Source: Nocardioides alkalitolerans (GTDB lineage Bacteria > Actinomycetota > Actinomycetes > Propionibacteriales > Nocardioidaceae). From it: 64,000 nt of DNA. The stretch lies in assembly GCA_038184435.1 (NCBI GenBank), contig CP116227.1:2571501-2635500 (forward strand), read 5' to 3'. Positions 44,401 to 53,526 of the stretch are shown in pieces. Positions within the stretch are counted from its first letter, which is position 1. Every line of letters begins with the position of its first letter. Position numbers and translations under genes: made by a program. The notes under the pieces were generated by a model that was not told the DNA's origin, did not search any database, and worked only from the letters and a program-made list of their open reading frames with translations.

Positions 44401-45152
44401 GCGTCGCCGCCCATCGGGAGCGCAGGCTCGCCCGCGGTCCAACCGCCGTCGACGGGCATGACGACGCCCGTGACCGCGGAGGCCGCGTCGGAGGCGAGGA
44501 ACGCGATGACCGACGCGATCTCGTCGGGCTGGAACATCCGGCCCAGCGGGACGCGGCGCGAGACCGCGGCGTCGAGCTCGGGCGTCATCTGCTGCACGGC
44601 CATCGGCGTCAGGGTGAAACCGGGGCACACCGCGTTGACGCGGACGCCCGCCTCGGCCCAGTCGACCGCCATCGCGCGGGTGAGCGCGGCGACCGCGCCC
44701 TTGGAGGCCGTGTACGCCGACTGGTGCGGCAGGCTGACGAGGGCGGCCTGGCTCGCCACGTTGACGATGGCGCCCTTCGACTCCACCAGCGCGGCGTGCA
44801 CGGACTGGCTGGCGTTGACGAGGCCGACGACGTTGACGTCGAAGCACTTCCGGAAGTCGGCCGCGTCCGTCTGCTCGAGCGGCAGGTTGGGCGTGATGAC
44901 GCCCGCGCAGTTGACCAGCGCGTGGACCGCGCCGTGCTCGGCCACCACCGCGGCGCCGGCCGCGCGGACCGCCTCCCCGTCGGTGAGGTCGAGCGGGCCG
45001 GCCTCCGGCGTGCCGCTGATGTCCCAGCCGACCACCGTCGCGCCCTGGCGACGCAGGAAGTCGACGGTGGCGGCGCCGATGCCGGACGCCGCGCCGGTCA
45101 CGACGACCACGCGGTCGCCGAGGGGCGCGGGGACGGTTGCTGCGGTGCTCAT
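44397..45152 (-). CDS. Short-chain dehydrogenase/reductase
   Basis: A 251-residue classical SDR with VVVTGAASGIGAATVDFL, an acidic WDISG loop after the second strand (suggesting NAD preference), NCAGVITPN, the active site NVASQAALVSLPHQSAYTASKGAV and VNAVCPGFTLTP. It is distinct from its downstream neighbour. ATG 45152 overlaps the ene-reductase stop by 4 bp. The mycofactocin-type insertion seen in some actinobacterial SDRs is absent. Confidence 0.9.
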   Translation of the reverse strand: MSTAATVPAPLGDRVVVVTGAASGIGAATVDFLRRQGATVVGWDISGTPEAGPLDLTDGEAVRAAGAAVVAEHGAVHALVNCAGVITPNLPLEQTDAADFRKCFDVNVVGLVNASQSVHAALVESKGAIVNVASQAALVSLPHQSAYTASKGAVAALTRAMAVDWAEAGVRVNAVCPGFTLTPMAVQQMTPELDAAVSRRVPLGRMFQPDEIASVIAFLASDAASAVTGVVMPVDGGWTAGEPALPMGGDA

Positions 45153-46303
45153 GCGGGTGCTCCTCTGCGGGTGGGTGCGCTCGACTCGTCCGAGCCGTCG
45201 GGCTCGTGCCAGGCGGGGTAGTCGGTGTAGCCGCGCTCCCCGCCCGTGTAGAAGGTCTCCTCGTCCCACGCCGCTCGCGGGCGGCCGTGCCGCCAGCGCT
45301 CGACGAGGTCCGGGTTCGAGATGAAGAGGCGGCCGACGCTGACGAGGTGGGCCGCGCCCTCCGCGACGATGGGCGCGACGTCGTCGAGCTCGCTGCCGCC
45401 GTTGTAGCCGGTGTTGAGGACGTACGTCGTGGGCCAGGTCTCCCGCAGCGTGCGGTGCAACGGGGTGCTGCGGCGACGCAGGGTGTGGAGGTACGCCGGA
45501 CGCAGCTCGCCGATCTCCGCGGCCAGCCGCACGTAGGTGTCGTCGTTGTCCTGGTCGTCCATGTCGTTGAACTGGCCGCCGGGCGAGATGCGGATGCCGA
45601 CGCGGTCCGCCCCGATCCGCTCCGCGACCGCGCGCGTGACCTCGACGACGAAGCGGGCCCGCCCGGCCGGGGTGCCGCCGTACGCGTCGGTGCGGTGGTT
45701 GGTGCCGGGGGCGAGGAACTGGTGGAGCAGGTAGCCGTTGGCCGCGTGCAGCTCGACGCCGTCGAGCCCGGCGGCGACCGCGCGGGCGGCGGACGAGGCG
45801 AACCCCTCGACCACCTCGGCGATGTCGTCGGGGGTCATCTCCGCCGGCTCGGGGGCCGGGACGCTGCGGCCGTCGGCGGTCTGCACCTCGAGGTCGGCGC
45901 GGACGGCGCTGGGCGCGACGATCCGGGCACCGGGCGGGATGAGGCTCTCGTGGCTGATCCGGCCCGTGTGCATGAGCTGGCAGAAGATGCGCCCGCCACG
46001 GGCGTGCACGGCATCGGCGACCTGCGCCCACACGGCTTGCTGGACGTCGGTGTGCAGCCCCGGCGTGCCGGGGTAGCCCTGGGCGGCCGCGGTCGGCTGC
46101 GTGCCCTCGGTGACGATGAGACCGGCACCGGCCCGCTGCGCGTAGTAGTCGATCGCCACCTCGGGCAGCACCCCGTGCTCGTCCGCGCGGTTGCGCGTCA
46201 TGGGCGCCATGACGACCCGGTTCGCCAGCTCGATCCGGCCGAGCTGCCAGGGGTCGAGCACGGAGGGGCTGGTGGTGGGGCTGGTGGCGGGACTGGCCGT
46301 CAC
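45149..46303 (-). CDS. Old yellow enzyme-family ene-reductase
   Basis: A 384-residue FMN enzyme of the NemA/xenobiotic reductase group. It shows VVMAPMTRNRAD, IVTEGTQPTAAAQGYPGTPG, CQLMHTGRISH, the substrate-binding pair and FMN region in GVELHAANGYLLHQFLAPGTNHRTDAYGG, and VSVGRLFISNPDL near the C-terminus. It reduces activated C=C bonds with NAD(P)H. The start is GTG 46303, overlapping the GntR stop. In this operon it could saturate an enone intermediate produced by the SDRs. Confidence 0.92.
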   Translation of the reverse strand: MTASPATSPTTSPSVLDPWQLGRIELANRVVMAPMTRNRADEHGVLPEVAIDYYAQRAGAGLIVTEGTQPTAAAQGYPGTPGLHTDVQQAVWAQVADAVHARGGRIFCQLMHTGRISHESLIPPGARIVAPSAVRADLEVQTADGRSVPAPEPAEMTPDDIAEVVEGFASSAARAVAAGLDGVELHAANGYLLHQFLAPGTNHRTDAYGGTPAGRARFVVEVTRAVAERIGADRVGIRISPGGQFNDMDDQDNDDTYVRLAAEIGELRPAYLHTLRRRSTPLHRTLRETWPTTYVLNTGYNGGSELDDVAPIVAEGAAHLVSVGRLFISNPDLVERWRHGRPRAAWDEETFYTGGERGYTDYPAWHEPDGSDESSAPTRRGAPA

Positions 46304-46995
46304 GTTCGGTCCTCCTCGGTCGGGCCCTGCAGCGTCTGCAGGGTGTTGAACAGCGCGGCCGACAGGTGCTCGCGCATGGCCGCCCGCGCGCCGGTGGCGT
46401 CACCGGCGACGAGGCAGCGGATGAGGCGGCGGTGCTCCTCGCGGGCCTCCGCCGCGCGGTGGCCGCCCGCGCCGGACCGGGAGCGGGCGAGCCGCAGCTC
46501 GACGTTGACCTGGCGGACCATGCGGGCCAGCTGGTCGTTGGCCGCGTGCAGCACGATCAGGTCGTGCAGGTCGTGGTCGTCGAACACGGCGGTGAGACCG
46601 GAGTCGGCCTCGCCGTCCGCGAGCCGCTCCAGGTCGATGAGCCCGGCCCGGCCCGCGTCGTCGATCCGGCGGGCCGCCAGGGCGGCGGCCTCGCACTCGA
46701 GCGCGATGCGCACCTCGAAGAGCTGGCGCACGTCGCTGAGGTCCAGGTGGCGCACCGAGGCGCCACGGTGGGACTCGACGACGACGAGCCCCCGGTGCGC
46801 GAGGCGCCGCAGCGCCTCGCGCACCGGTCCCCGACTGACGCCGAAGGAGCTCGCGATCTCGCTCTCGCTCAGCCGCGCCCCCGCCTCGAGGGCTCCGCTC
46901 ACGATCTGCTCGTGGAGCAGGGCCTCGACCCGGTCCGCCAGGGTGAGGCTGGTGCGGTCGAAGGGCACCAGCCCGGGAGGTGCGGTGTCGGTCAT
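46300..46995 (-). CDS. GntR-family regulator, FCD type (11-gene operon)
   Basis: A 231-residue FCD-type GntR protein. The winged HTH reads VSGALEAGARLSESEIASSFGVSRGPVREALRRLAHRGLV. The FCD domain follows (VRIALECEAAALAARR, FDDHDLHDLIVLHAANDQLARMV, EEHRRLIRCLVAGDATGARAAM). It lies in the middle of the operon, 8 bases after the aldehyde dehydrogenase, and overlaps the ene-reductase. It is related to the GntR at 41.4 kb. Either or both may recognise the ACTGTTGACA(G/A)T sites at 43600 and 54901. Confidence 0.92.
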   Translation of the reverse strand: MTDTAPPGLVPFDRTSLTLADRVEALLHEQIVSGALEAGARLSESEIASSFGVSRGPVREALRRLAHRGLVVVESHRGASVRHLDLSDVRQLFEVRIALECEAAALAARRIDDAGRAGLIDLERLADGEADSGLTAVFDDHDLHDLIVLHAANDQLARMVRQVNVELRLARSRSGAGGHRAAEAREEHRRLIRCLVAGDATGARAAMREHLSAALFNTLQTLQGPTEEDRT

Positions 46996-47003
46996 CGGGG
47001 AGG

Positions 47004-48491
47004 TCAGTCCGCGATGTTGACGCACACGGTCTTGAGGTCCGTGTAGTCGTGGAGCACCTCGTGGCCCATCTCGCGGCCCCAGCCCGACTCCTTCATGCCG
47101 CCGAACGGCATGCTCGGGTCGAAGACGCCGTAGGCGTTCACCCAGACCGTGCCCGCCTGCAGCCGCCCGGCGACGCGGTGCGCCCGCGCCACGTCGCGGG
47201 TCCAGACGCCCGCCGCGAGGCCGTAGCGGGTGTCGTTGGCCGCCCGCACGACCTCGTCCTCGTCGGTGAATCGCGTCGCGACGACGACCGGTCCGAAGAT
47301 CTCCTCCTTCACCACGCGGGCGTCCGCAGCGGTGTCGGCGAAGACGGTGGGCTCGATGAAGAAACCCTCCTCGCCCTTGCGGACGCCGCCCGTGAGCACG
47401 GAGCCCTCCGCGCGACCCACCTCGAGGTAGGACCGCACGCGGTCGAACTGGGCCTCGTTGGCCACGGGGCCGATCTCGCTCGACGCGTCGAAGCCGTCCC
47501 CGACCTTGATCTGCTCCGCCTTCTTCACCAGGCCGGCCACGACCTCGTCGTACACGCTGTCGTGCACGTAGAGCCGCGAGCCCGCCGCGCACGCCTGGCC
47601 GGCGTTGTAGAAGATCGCGTTGCTGGCGCCGTCGATCGCGGCCTCCAGGTCGGCGTCGCCGAAGATGATGTTGGCGCTCTTGCCGCCCAGCTCCAGCGTG
47701 ACGCGCTTGAGGTTGCCGCCGGCCGCGTCGAGGATGCGGCGGCCCGTGGCCGTCGAGCCCGTGAACGAGACCTTGTCGACGTCCGGGTGGGACGCGAGCG
47801 CGGCGCCCGTGGTGTGGCCGAAACCGTTGACCACGTTGAGCACGCCGGGCGGGATGCCCGCCTCGAGCGCCAGGTGGGCCAGGCGCAGCGCGGAGAGCGG
47901 CGTCGACTCGGCGGGCTTCAGCACCACGGTGTTGCCGGCCGCCAGGGCGGGCGCCACCTTCCACGCCGTGATGACGAGCGGGAAGTTCCACGGGACGATG
48001 AGGCCGACGACGCCGAGGGGCTCGCGGCGGGTGTAGGTGTGGTACTCCCCCGGGGCCGAGATCGGGATCGTCTCGCCCTCGATCTTCGTCGCGTAGCCCG
48101 ACATGTAGTGGAACAGGCCGGCAGCGGTGGGGACGTCGCCGTCCCGCGCGCCCAGGTAGGGCTTGCCCATGTCGAGCGTCTCGACGCGACCCATCTCGGC
48201 GGCGTCCGCCACGATGAGGTCACCGAGCCGCCACAGGGCCGCCGCCCGGTCCTTCGGCTTCATGCGCGCCCACGGTCCGTCCTCGAACGCCGCGCGGGCG
48301 GCGGCGACGGCCTTGTCGACGTCGGCCGCCGACGCCTCGGCGACCTTCGCGAAGGCGCGCCCGGTGGACGGGTTGATCGTGTCGAACTCCTTGCCGCCCT
48401 CACCGTCGACCCACTCGCCGCCGATGTGGAGGCGGGTGTGCTCGATGGGGCGGTCGGCGTCGACGTCGAGCGCCTGCTGGGTGGTGGTCAC
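47004..48491 (-). CDS. NAD(P)-dependent aldehyde dehydrogenase
   Basis: A 495-residue aldehyde dehydrogenase of the classic betaine-aldehyde/broad-specificity type. VPWNFPLVITAWKVAPALAAGNTVVLKPAE binds the cofactor, the general base is in VTLELGGKSANIIF, the catalytic Cys in FYNAGQACAAGSRLYV, and EEIFGPVV and GGMKESGWGREMG complete the fold. GTG 48491 gives MTTTQQALDVDA. It lies 59 bases after the alcohol dehydrogenase and would oxidise that enzyme's aldehyde product to the acid. Confidence 0.93.
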   Translation of the reverse strand: MTTTQQALDVDADRPIEHTRLHIGGEWVDGEGGKEFDTINPSTGRAFAKVAEASAADVDKAVAAARAAFEDGPWARMKPKDRAAALWRLGDLIVADAAEMGRVETLDMGKPYLGARDGDVPTAAGLFHYMSGYATKIEGETIPISAPGEYHTYTRREPLGVVGLIVPWNFPLVITAWKVAPALAAGNTVVLKPAESTPLSALRLAHLALEAGIPPGVLNVVNGFGHTTGAALASHPDVDKVSFTGSTATGRRILDAAGGNLKRVTLELGGKSANIIFGDADLEAAIDGASNAIFYNAGQACAAGSRLYVHDSVYDEVVAGLVKKAEQIKVGDGFDASSEIGPVANEAQFDRVRSYLEVGRAEGSVLTGGVRKGEEGFFIEPTVFADTAADARVVKEEIFGPVVVATRFTDEDEVVRAANDTRYGLAAGVWTRDVARAHRVAGRLQAGTVWVNAYGVFDPSMPFGGMKESGWGREMGHEVLHDYTDLKTVCVNIAD

Positions 48492-48550
48492 GTGTCGTGT
48501 CCTCTGCTCTCGTGCTCGGGTTCTGGGTGCGCGGGCCGGCTCGGCGCGGC

Positions 48551-49660
48551 TCAGTGCTCGTGGACGACGACGCCGCGGATGTTGCGACCGGCGTGCATGT
48601 CCTCGACCGCCTGGTTGATCTCGTCGAGGCCGTAGCGGCGGGTGACGAGCTCGTCGAGCTTGATCGAGCCGCGGCGGTACATCTCGAGCAGCCGCGGGAT
48701 GTCGCCCACGGGGCTGCAGTTGCCGTACATGACGCCCTGGATGGACTTCGCGAAGTTGGTGAGGTCCTGCGGGCTCACGGCGATCGACATCTCCGAGGAG
48801 CCGACCGAGACCAGCACGCACGTGCCGGCCTTGCCGACGGCGGCGAAGGCCTCGCCGATGATGTCGCCGTCGACGCGACCGACCGTGATGATCGCGACGT
48901 CGACGCCCTGGCCGTTGGTCAGCTGGTCGATGAGCGGACGCGCCTCGCCGATGGAGGCGAAGGAGGCGGTGGCGCCGAAGTCGGCGGCCCGCTCCTGCTT
49001 GTAGTCGACGGGGTCGACCACGATGACGTGGTCCGCACCCGCGTGGCGGGCCCCCTGCACCGCGTTGGCGCCCACCCCGCCGAGGCCCAGCACGAGCACG
49101 ACGTCGCCCGGCTTCACGCCGCCGTTGACGGCCGCGCCGTACCCGGTCGCGACGCCGCAGGAGACGAGGCACGCCAGGTCGAAGGGGATGTCCTCGGGCA
49201 GCTGCACCGTCTGCGACTCGTGGCAGACGAGGTAGTTGGAGAACGTGCCCAGGCGCGTGACGCCGCCGACGGGGTTGCCGTCGGTGTCGTGGAACCGGTA
49301 GGTGCCGTCCATCGCGCGGCCCGTCTCCATGCCGGCGCCGTTGTTGCAGATGTAGCTCTGGCCCTTGGCGCAGTAGCGGCAGGTGCCGCAGGCGGGGATG
49401 AAGAGCGTGGCGACGTGGTCGCCGGGCTTCACCCGGGTGACCTTGGCGCCGACCTTCTCGACGATGCCCGCGCCCTCGTGGCCCCCCACCATCGGCAGGG
49501 GCACGTCGAGGTCGCCGGTGACGAAGTGGTCGTCGGAGTGGCACAGCCCGGAGGCCATGACCTTGACGAGCACCTCGTTCTCACCGGGCTCGGCGACCTC
49601 GAGGTCCTGGACCTGCCACTTGCCGTTGACCTCGTGGATGACGGCTCCGCGTGCCTGCAT
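48551..49660 (-). CDS. NDMA-dependent-type zinc alcohol dehydrogenase
   Basis: A 369-residue zinc MDR alcohol dehydrogenase. Catalytic zinc ligands are in ASGLCHSDDHFV, VGGHEGAG and the Cys of LVSCGVATGYG. The structural zinc cluster is CGTCRYCAKGQSYIC. The Rossmann motif is LGLGGVGANAVQGARHAGA. The sequence follows the actinobacterial NDMA-dependent group (nicotinoprotein type, tail LDELVTRRYGLDEINQAVEDM), which relies on mycofactocin as electron acceptor in known cases. No mycofactocin biosynthesis genes are in this window. It probably oxidises the primary alcohol imported or formed by this operon. Confidence 0.9.
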   Translation of the reverse strand: MQARGAVIHEVNGKWQVQDLEVAEPGENEVLVKVMASGLCHSDDHFVTGDLDVPLPMVGGHEGAGIVEKVGAKVTRVKPGDHVATLFIPACGTCRYCAKGQSYICNNGAGMETGRAMDGTYRFHDTDGNPVGGVTRLGTFSNYLVCHESQTVQLPEDIPFDLACLVSCGVATGYGAAVNGGVKPGDVVLVLGLGGVGANAVQGARHAGADHVIVVDPVDYKQERAADFGATASFASIGEARPLIDQLTNGQGVDVAIITVGRVDGDIIGEAFAAVGKAGTCVLVSVGSSEMSIAVSPQDLTNFAKSIQGVMYGNCSPVGDIPRLLEMYRRGSIKLDELVTRRYGLDEINQAVEDMHAGRNIRGVVVHEH

Positions 49661-49729
49661 GGTCGTGCTCCTTCGTGCCGGGGTGGTGCTGGGTGGATGG
49701 ATGTCTGGATCGGGCTCGGTCTGGCCGGG

Positions 49730-50779
49730 TCAGGCGGTGGCGGCCATGCGCCGGCGCTTGCGCTCGCCGCGGGTGCGCACCAGCTTGGAGAGCACGACGG
49801 CGATCACGAGGGCGCCGCCGTAGAACAGCTCCTGGACGTACTGCTGCGCGCCCATGAGCTGGAGGCCGGTGATGCCGGTGACCAGGAAGTAGACGGCGAT
49901 CAGGGTGCCCCACGGGTTGAACCGACCGATGCGCAGGACGGTCGAGCCGAGGAAGCAGGCGGCGAACGCCGGCAGCAGGAACGACGCACCCGAGACGGGG
50001 TCGGCGCTGGCGGTCGTGCCCGCGTAGACCACGCCGGCGAGGCCCGCGAAGCCGGCGGAGATGACGAGCGACGTCCAGCGCATCCGCGCCACGTTGACGC
50101 CGTTGAGGCGGGCCACGTCGCGGCTCTGGCCGACGAACAGCAGGCGCTGGCCGAAGGCCGAGTGGTCGAAGACGTACCAGACGAGCACGCACAGGGCGAT
50201 CGCGTAGTAGAAGCCGAGCGAGATGACGATCCCCGGCTGGGTCAGCACGGCGTCGGTCAGCGTGCGGTCCACGCCGCTGATCGTCATCGAGCTCGAGATC
50301 AGGAAGATCAGGCCCTGCACCACCGTGCCGACACCGAGGGTGACGATGAACGGGTCGATGTCGAAGACGGTGACGATGAAGCCGTTGAGGAGGCCGACGC
50401 CGAGGCTGACCACGATGGCCGCGACGACCGCGAGCCAGATGTTCCACCCGTGGTTGACGTTCAGCAGCGCCACGGTCATCGCCGAGAGCCCGAGGGTGTT
50501 GGCCACCGACAGGTCGTAGTCCCCGGCGCGCAGCGGCACCAGCAGGCCGAGCGCGAGGATCAGCAGCACGACCTGGGTCGAGAGCATGTTGGAGACGTTC
50601 GCCGTGGTCGGGAACGTGTCCGGCACGATGAGGCTGAAGGCGACGATGAGGGCGGCCCACACCCCCAGCAGCGCGAAGCGCTCGGGCTCGGCGGGCTTGC
50701 GCACGACGTCGGCGCGGGCCCCGCGGCCCTTCCCGTCGTCCCCGGGCGTCACCGGGCGCTCCTGGTCGATGGCAGTCAT
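49730..50779 (-). CDS. Sugar-type ABC transporter permease (RbsC-like)
   Basis: A 349-residue membrane protein with a hydrophilic 35-residue N-terminus and about ten helices. Family blocks are PLRAGDYDLSVANTLGLSAM, VGLLNGFIVTVFDIDPFIVTLGVGTVVQG and FVGQSRDVARLNGVNVARMRW. The consensus SGGIDLSVG-type helix here reads RAGDYDLSVANT. A single permease gene implies a homodimer. The ATG overlaps the ATPase stop by 4 bp. Imports a monosaccharide, polyol or a similar small hydroxylated compound. Confidence 0.9.
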   Translation of the reverse strand: MTAIDQERPVTPGDDGKGRGARADVVRKPAEPERFALLGVWAALIVAFSLIVPDTFPTTANVSNMLSTQVVLLILALGLLVPLRAGDYDLSVANTLGLSAMTVALLNVNHGWNIWLAVVAAIVVSLGVGLLNGFIVTVFDIDPFIVTLGVGTVVQGLIFLISSSMTISGVDRTLTDAVLTQPGIVISLGFYYAIALCVLVWYVFDHSAFGQRLLFVGQSRDVARLNGVNVARMRWTSLVISAGFAGLAGVVYAGTTASADPVSGASFLLPAFAACFLGSTVLRIGRFNPWGTLIAVYFLVTGITGLQLMGAQQYVQELFYGGALVIAVVLSKLVRTRGERKRRRMAATA

Positions 50780-52302
50780 GAGGCTTCCTCCGCGTAGACG
50801 GCGGACGCGAGCGCGTCCTTGGTGATGTCGTCGCCGTGCAGCTCGGTGCGCGCGCGACCGGCGTCGAGGACGACCACGCGGTCGGCCATCTCCACCAGCT
50901 GCTCGTAGTCCGAGGTCGCGCAGAGCACGGCCATGCCGTCGGCGACCGCCGAACGGATGAGCTTGAAGATCTCGCGCCGGGCGCCGATGTCGACGCCCTG
51001 CGTGGGCTCGTTGAGCAGGAGGACGGTCGGTCCGGTGTCCATCCACTTGCCGATGAGCGCCTTCTGCTGGTTGCCGCCCGACAGGTGCCCGAAGAGGGCC
51101 CGCGGGTTGGGCGGCACGACGTTGAGGCGCTCGCACGTGTCCTGCGCCTGGCTCTCGAGGCCCTTCCAGTCGACCTTCGCGCCGCGTGCGCTGCGGTCGA
51201 GGAAGGGCAGGGAGACGTTCTCGAGCACCGTGAGCCCGAGCGCGCCGCCCTGGCCCTTGCGGTCCGCCGGGATGAGCACGACGCCCGCGTCCATGGACCG
51301 GGCCGGCGTCGGCCGGCGCACCTCCTGGCCCCCGTGCACCAGCGTCCCGCTCGAGGCGGCGCGCGAGCCGAAGAGCAGGTCGGGCAGCTCCTCGAACCCG
51401 GAGCCGGCCAGGCCGGTGACCCCGACGACCTCCCCCGGGTAGAGGTCGAGGTCGAGGCCTTTCACGCGGGCGCCGGACAGCGCCCGCGTGGAGAGCAGCG
51501 GCTCCTGGTCGTGCCGGACCGTCGCCGCCCCACGGGCCACGTGCTCGTCGCGGGCGCCGAGGATGAGCTGCACCAGGTCGTCGCGGGTCGAGCCCTGCGT
51601 CTCCCGCGTGCCGGCGAGCACGCCGTTGCGGAAGACGGTGACCCGGTCGGTCACCTGCAGGATCTCGTCGAGGTCGTGGGAGACGAGCAGCACCGCGTCG
51701 CCGCGCTCGCGCAGCCGGCGCAGCACGCCGAACAGCAGGTCGACCTCGTTGCGGGGCAGGAACACCGTCGGCTCGTCGAGGACGAGGATCTGTCCCCCGT
51801 CGACGCCGCCGGCCTCCTGGGCGCCGACCGCACGGACGACGGCGACCATCGCCCGCTGCACCGGCGAGAGCATGTCGATCGTGGCTTCGGGGCTGACCCC
51901 GATGCCGAACCGCTCCAGCAGCTCGGTCACCCGGGCCCGCTCGGCGCGCCAGCCCACCCGGCGCCAGCCCGGTGCGCTGCCCTCGTGGTCGAGGGCCATG
52001 TGCTCGAGCACGGTGCCCGCGGGCGCGAGGCCGAGGTCCTGGTGCACGAAGCCCAGGCCCTCGTCCCGCAGCCCCCGGGGGCCGAACGGCGTGGAGATCT
52101 CGCGCCCGCGGACGGTCACCGAGCCGCCGTCGGCGTCGTGGACGCCGGCGAGCACCTTGATGAGCGTCGACTTGCCGCAGCCGTTGGCGCCGAGCAGGCC
52201 GTGGATCTCGCCGGGCCGCACGTCGAGGTCGACCCCGCGGAGCGCGGGGACCCCGTTGAACGACTTGCGCAGGTCGCGGACCTGGAGCAGGGAGGTGCTC
52301 AT
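50776..52302 (-). CDS. Sugar-type ABC transporter double ATPase (RbsA-like)
   Basis: A 508-residue fusion of two ATP-binding domains. Domain 1 has a complete Walker A (GANGCGKST) and LVLDEPT, but its signature reads MLSPVQRAMV instead of LSGGQ. Domain 2 has a degenerate Walker A (TGLAGSGFEELPDLLFG), an intact signature HLSGGNQQKALI and LLLNEPTQGVDIGA. This complementary asymmetry is typical of RbsA/XylG proteins, leaving one or two composite ATP sites. It starts one base after the binding-protein gene ends. Confidence 0.93.
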   Translation of the reverse strand: MSTSLLQVRDLRKSFNGVPALRGVDLDVRPGEIHGLLGANGCGKSTLIKVLAGVHDADGGSVTVRGREISTPFGPRGLRDEGLGFVHQDLGLAPAGTVLEHMALDHEGSAPGWRRVGWRAERARVTELLERFGIGVSPEATIDMLSPVQRAMVAVVRAVGAQEAGGVDGGQILVLDEPTVFLPRNEVDLLFGVLRRLRERGDAVLLVSHDLDEILQVTDRVTVFRNGVLAGTRETQGSTRDDLVQLILGARDEHVARGAATVRHDQEPLLSTRALSGARVKGLDLDLYPGEVVGVTGLAGSGFEELPDLLFGSRAASSGTLVHGGQEVRRPTPARSMDAGVVLIPADRKGQGGALGLTVLENVSLPFLDRSARGAKVDWKGLESQAQDTCERLNVVPPNPRALFGHLSGGNQQKALIGKWMDTGPTVLLLNEPTQGVDIGARREIFKLIRSAVADGMAVLCATSDYEQLVEMADRVVVLDAGRARTELHGDDITKDALASAVYAEEAS

Positions 52303-52303
52303 G

Positions 52304-53440
52304 TCAGGACAGGCCCCACAGCTCGAGGTACGCCGCGGCGTACTCGTCGCCGAAGCCCTTGCCGCTCTCCGGCGGGTTGCCGGTCTCGGCCACGTTCGAC
52401 TCGTCGATGAGGCGGATCGGGCCGGACTCGCCGGGGATGGGCTCCTCGCCGAGGATGGCCCGGAACGCGACGTCCATGTTGACGTAGGCGACCCAGTCGG
52501 GGTTCTCCGCGATGTTCACGGCCACCTCGCCGTCCTGCACCATCCGCAGGATCGAGGGCGTGCCGTTGAAGGTGTAGATGGGGACCTCGCGGCTGCCGGC
52601 GGCCTGGCGGATGCCGGGCGAGGCGTACAGGGCCATGGAGTCGTAGATCGGGAGCACGGCGTTGATGTCCTGCTCGCGCACCAGCGCCGACTGCACCTGG
52701 CTCTGGATCTGGGTCGACCACTGCGGGACGGCCACGTTGATGACGGTGGCCTCCGAGCCCTCGGGGCCCGACTCCTCCAGCGTCTCCTCGATCGTCTCGA
52801 CCATGCCGGCCGCCGGGCCGGTCTCGGAGGACTGGATGACGAGGGCGTGGACCGGCACGCCGTCGGCGTCCGCGATGGCGGCGAGGGCCATCAGGCGGGC
52901 GGCCTGGTTGAAGGGGGCATAGGCCTCGTACTCGAGGCCCGGGGTGCCCTCGCCCTCGCTGTCGCTGATGTGGAGCGGGATCACGGGGATCCCGGCGTCC
53001 TTCGCCGCGTCGATCGACGGGCCGAGCGTCTCCGCCAGGGGGCCGTTGAGCAGGATGGCCGACGCGCCGGCGTTGATGGCCTGCGCGATGCCCTGCTGGT
53101 AGGAGGTCTGCGTGCCGTCCGAGGGGAAGGTCACGTAGTCGATGCCCGCCTGCTCCGCGACCGCGGCCATGGCGCGCTCCCCCGCGGTGTAGAACTCCGC
53201 AGTGCTGTCGATCGGGATGCTGTAGATCGTCTCGCCCGCGAGCGAGCTGACGTCGATGGGGTCACCGAGGTCGTCGGTCGTCGGGACAGCCTTCGCCTCG
53301 TCGACGAGCTCGGCGGCCGCGTCGGCGCGCTCGCGGCCCTCGTCGGTGGACTCCCCACCGGACTCGAGCGAGCTGGTGCACGCGGTCAGGGCGGTCAGGG
53401 CGAGGGCGGCCACGCCGACCTTGAAGGTGGTTGTGCGCAT
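52304..53440 (-). CDS. Sugar-type ABC transporter substrate-binding lipoprotein (RbsB-like)
   Basis: A 378-residue periplasmic-binding-protein family 1 lipoprotein. The signal ends in the lipobox ALTACTSS. After an Asp/Glu-rich linker, the ligand domain has TIYSIPIDSTAEFYTAGERAMAAVAEQAG, ASAILLNGPLAETLGPSIDAAKDAGIPVIPLHIS, and INAVLPIYDSMALYASPGIRQAAG. The first lobe shows the usual GID..-like YVTFPSDGTQTSYQQGIAQAINAG. ATG 53440 starts the transport part of the operon, 86 bases after the MBL-fold gene. Ligand unknown. Confidence 0.9.
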   Translation of the reverse strand: MRTTTFKVGVAALALTALTACTSSLESGGESTDEGRERADAAAELVDEAKAVPTTDDLGDPIDVSSLAGETIYSIPIDSTAEFYTAGERAMAAVAEQAGIDYVTFPSDGTQTSYQQGIAQAINAGASAILLNGPLAETLGPSIDAAKDAGIPVIPLHISDSEGEGTPGLEYEAYAPFNQAARLMALAAIADADGVPVHALVIQSSETGPAAGMVETIEETLEESGPEGSEATVINVAVPQWSTQIQSQVQSALVREQDINAVLPIYDSMALYASPGIRQAAGSREVPIYTFNGTPSILRMVQDGEVAVNIAENPDWVAYVNMDVAFRAILGEEPIPGESGPIRLIDESNVAETGNPPESGKGFGDEYAAAYLELWGLS

Positions 53441-53526
53441 GTGGGACTCCGTTTGCGGGTGCGGGTTCGGGACGTCCGAGACGGGGTGCTGCGGTGGTGC
53501 CGGGAGGTGTGGGCGGCGGAGCCGGC

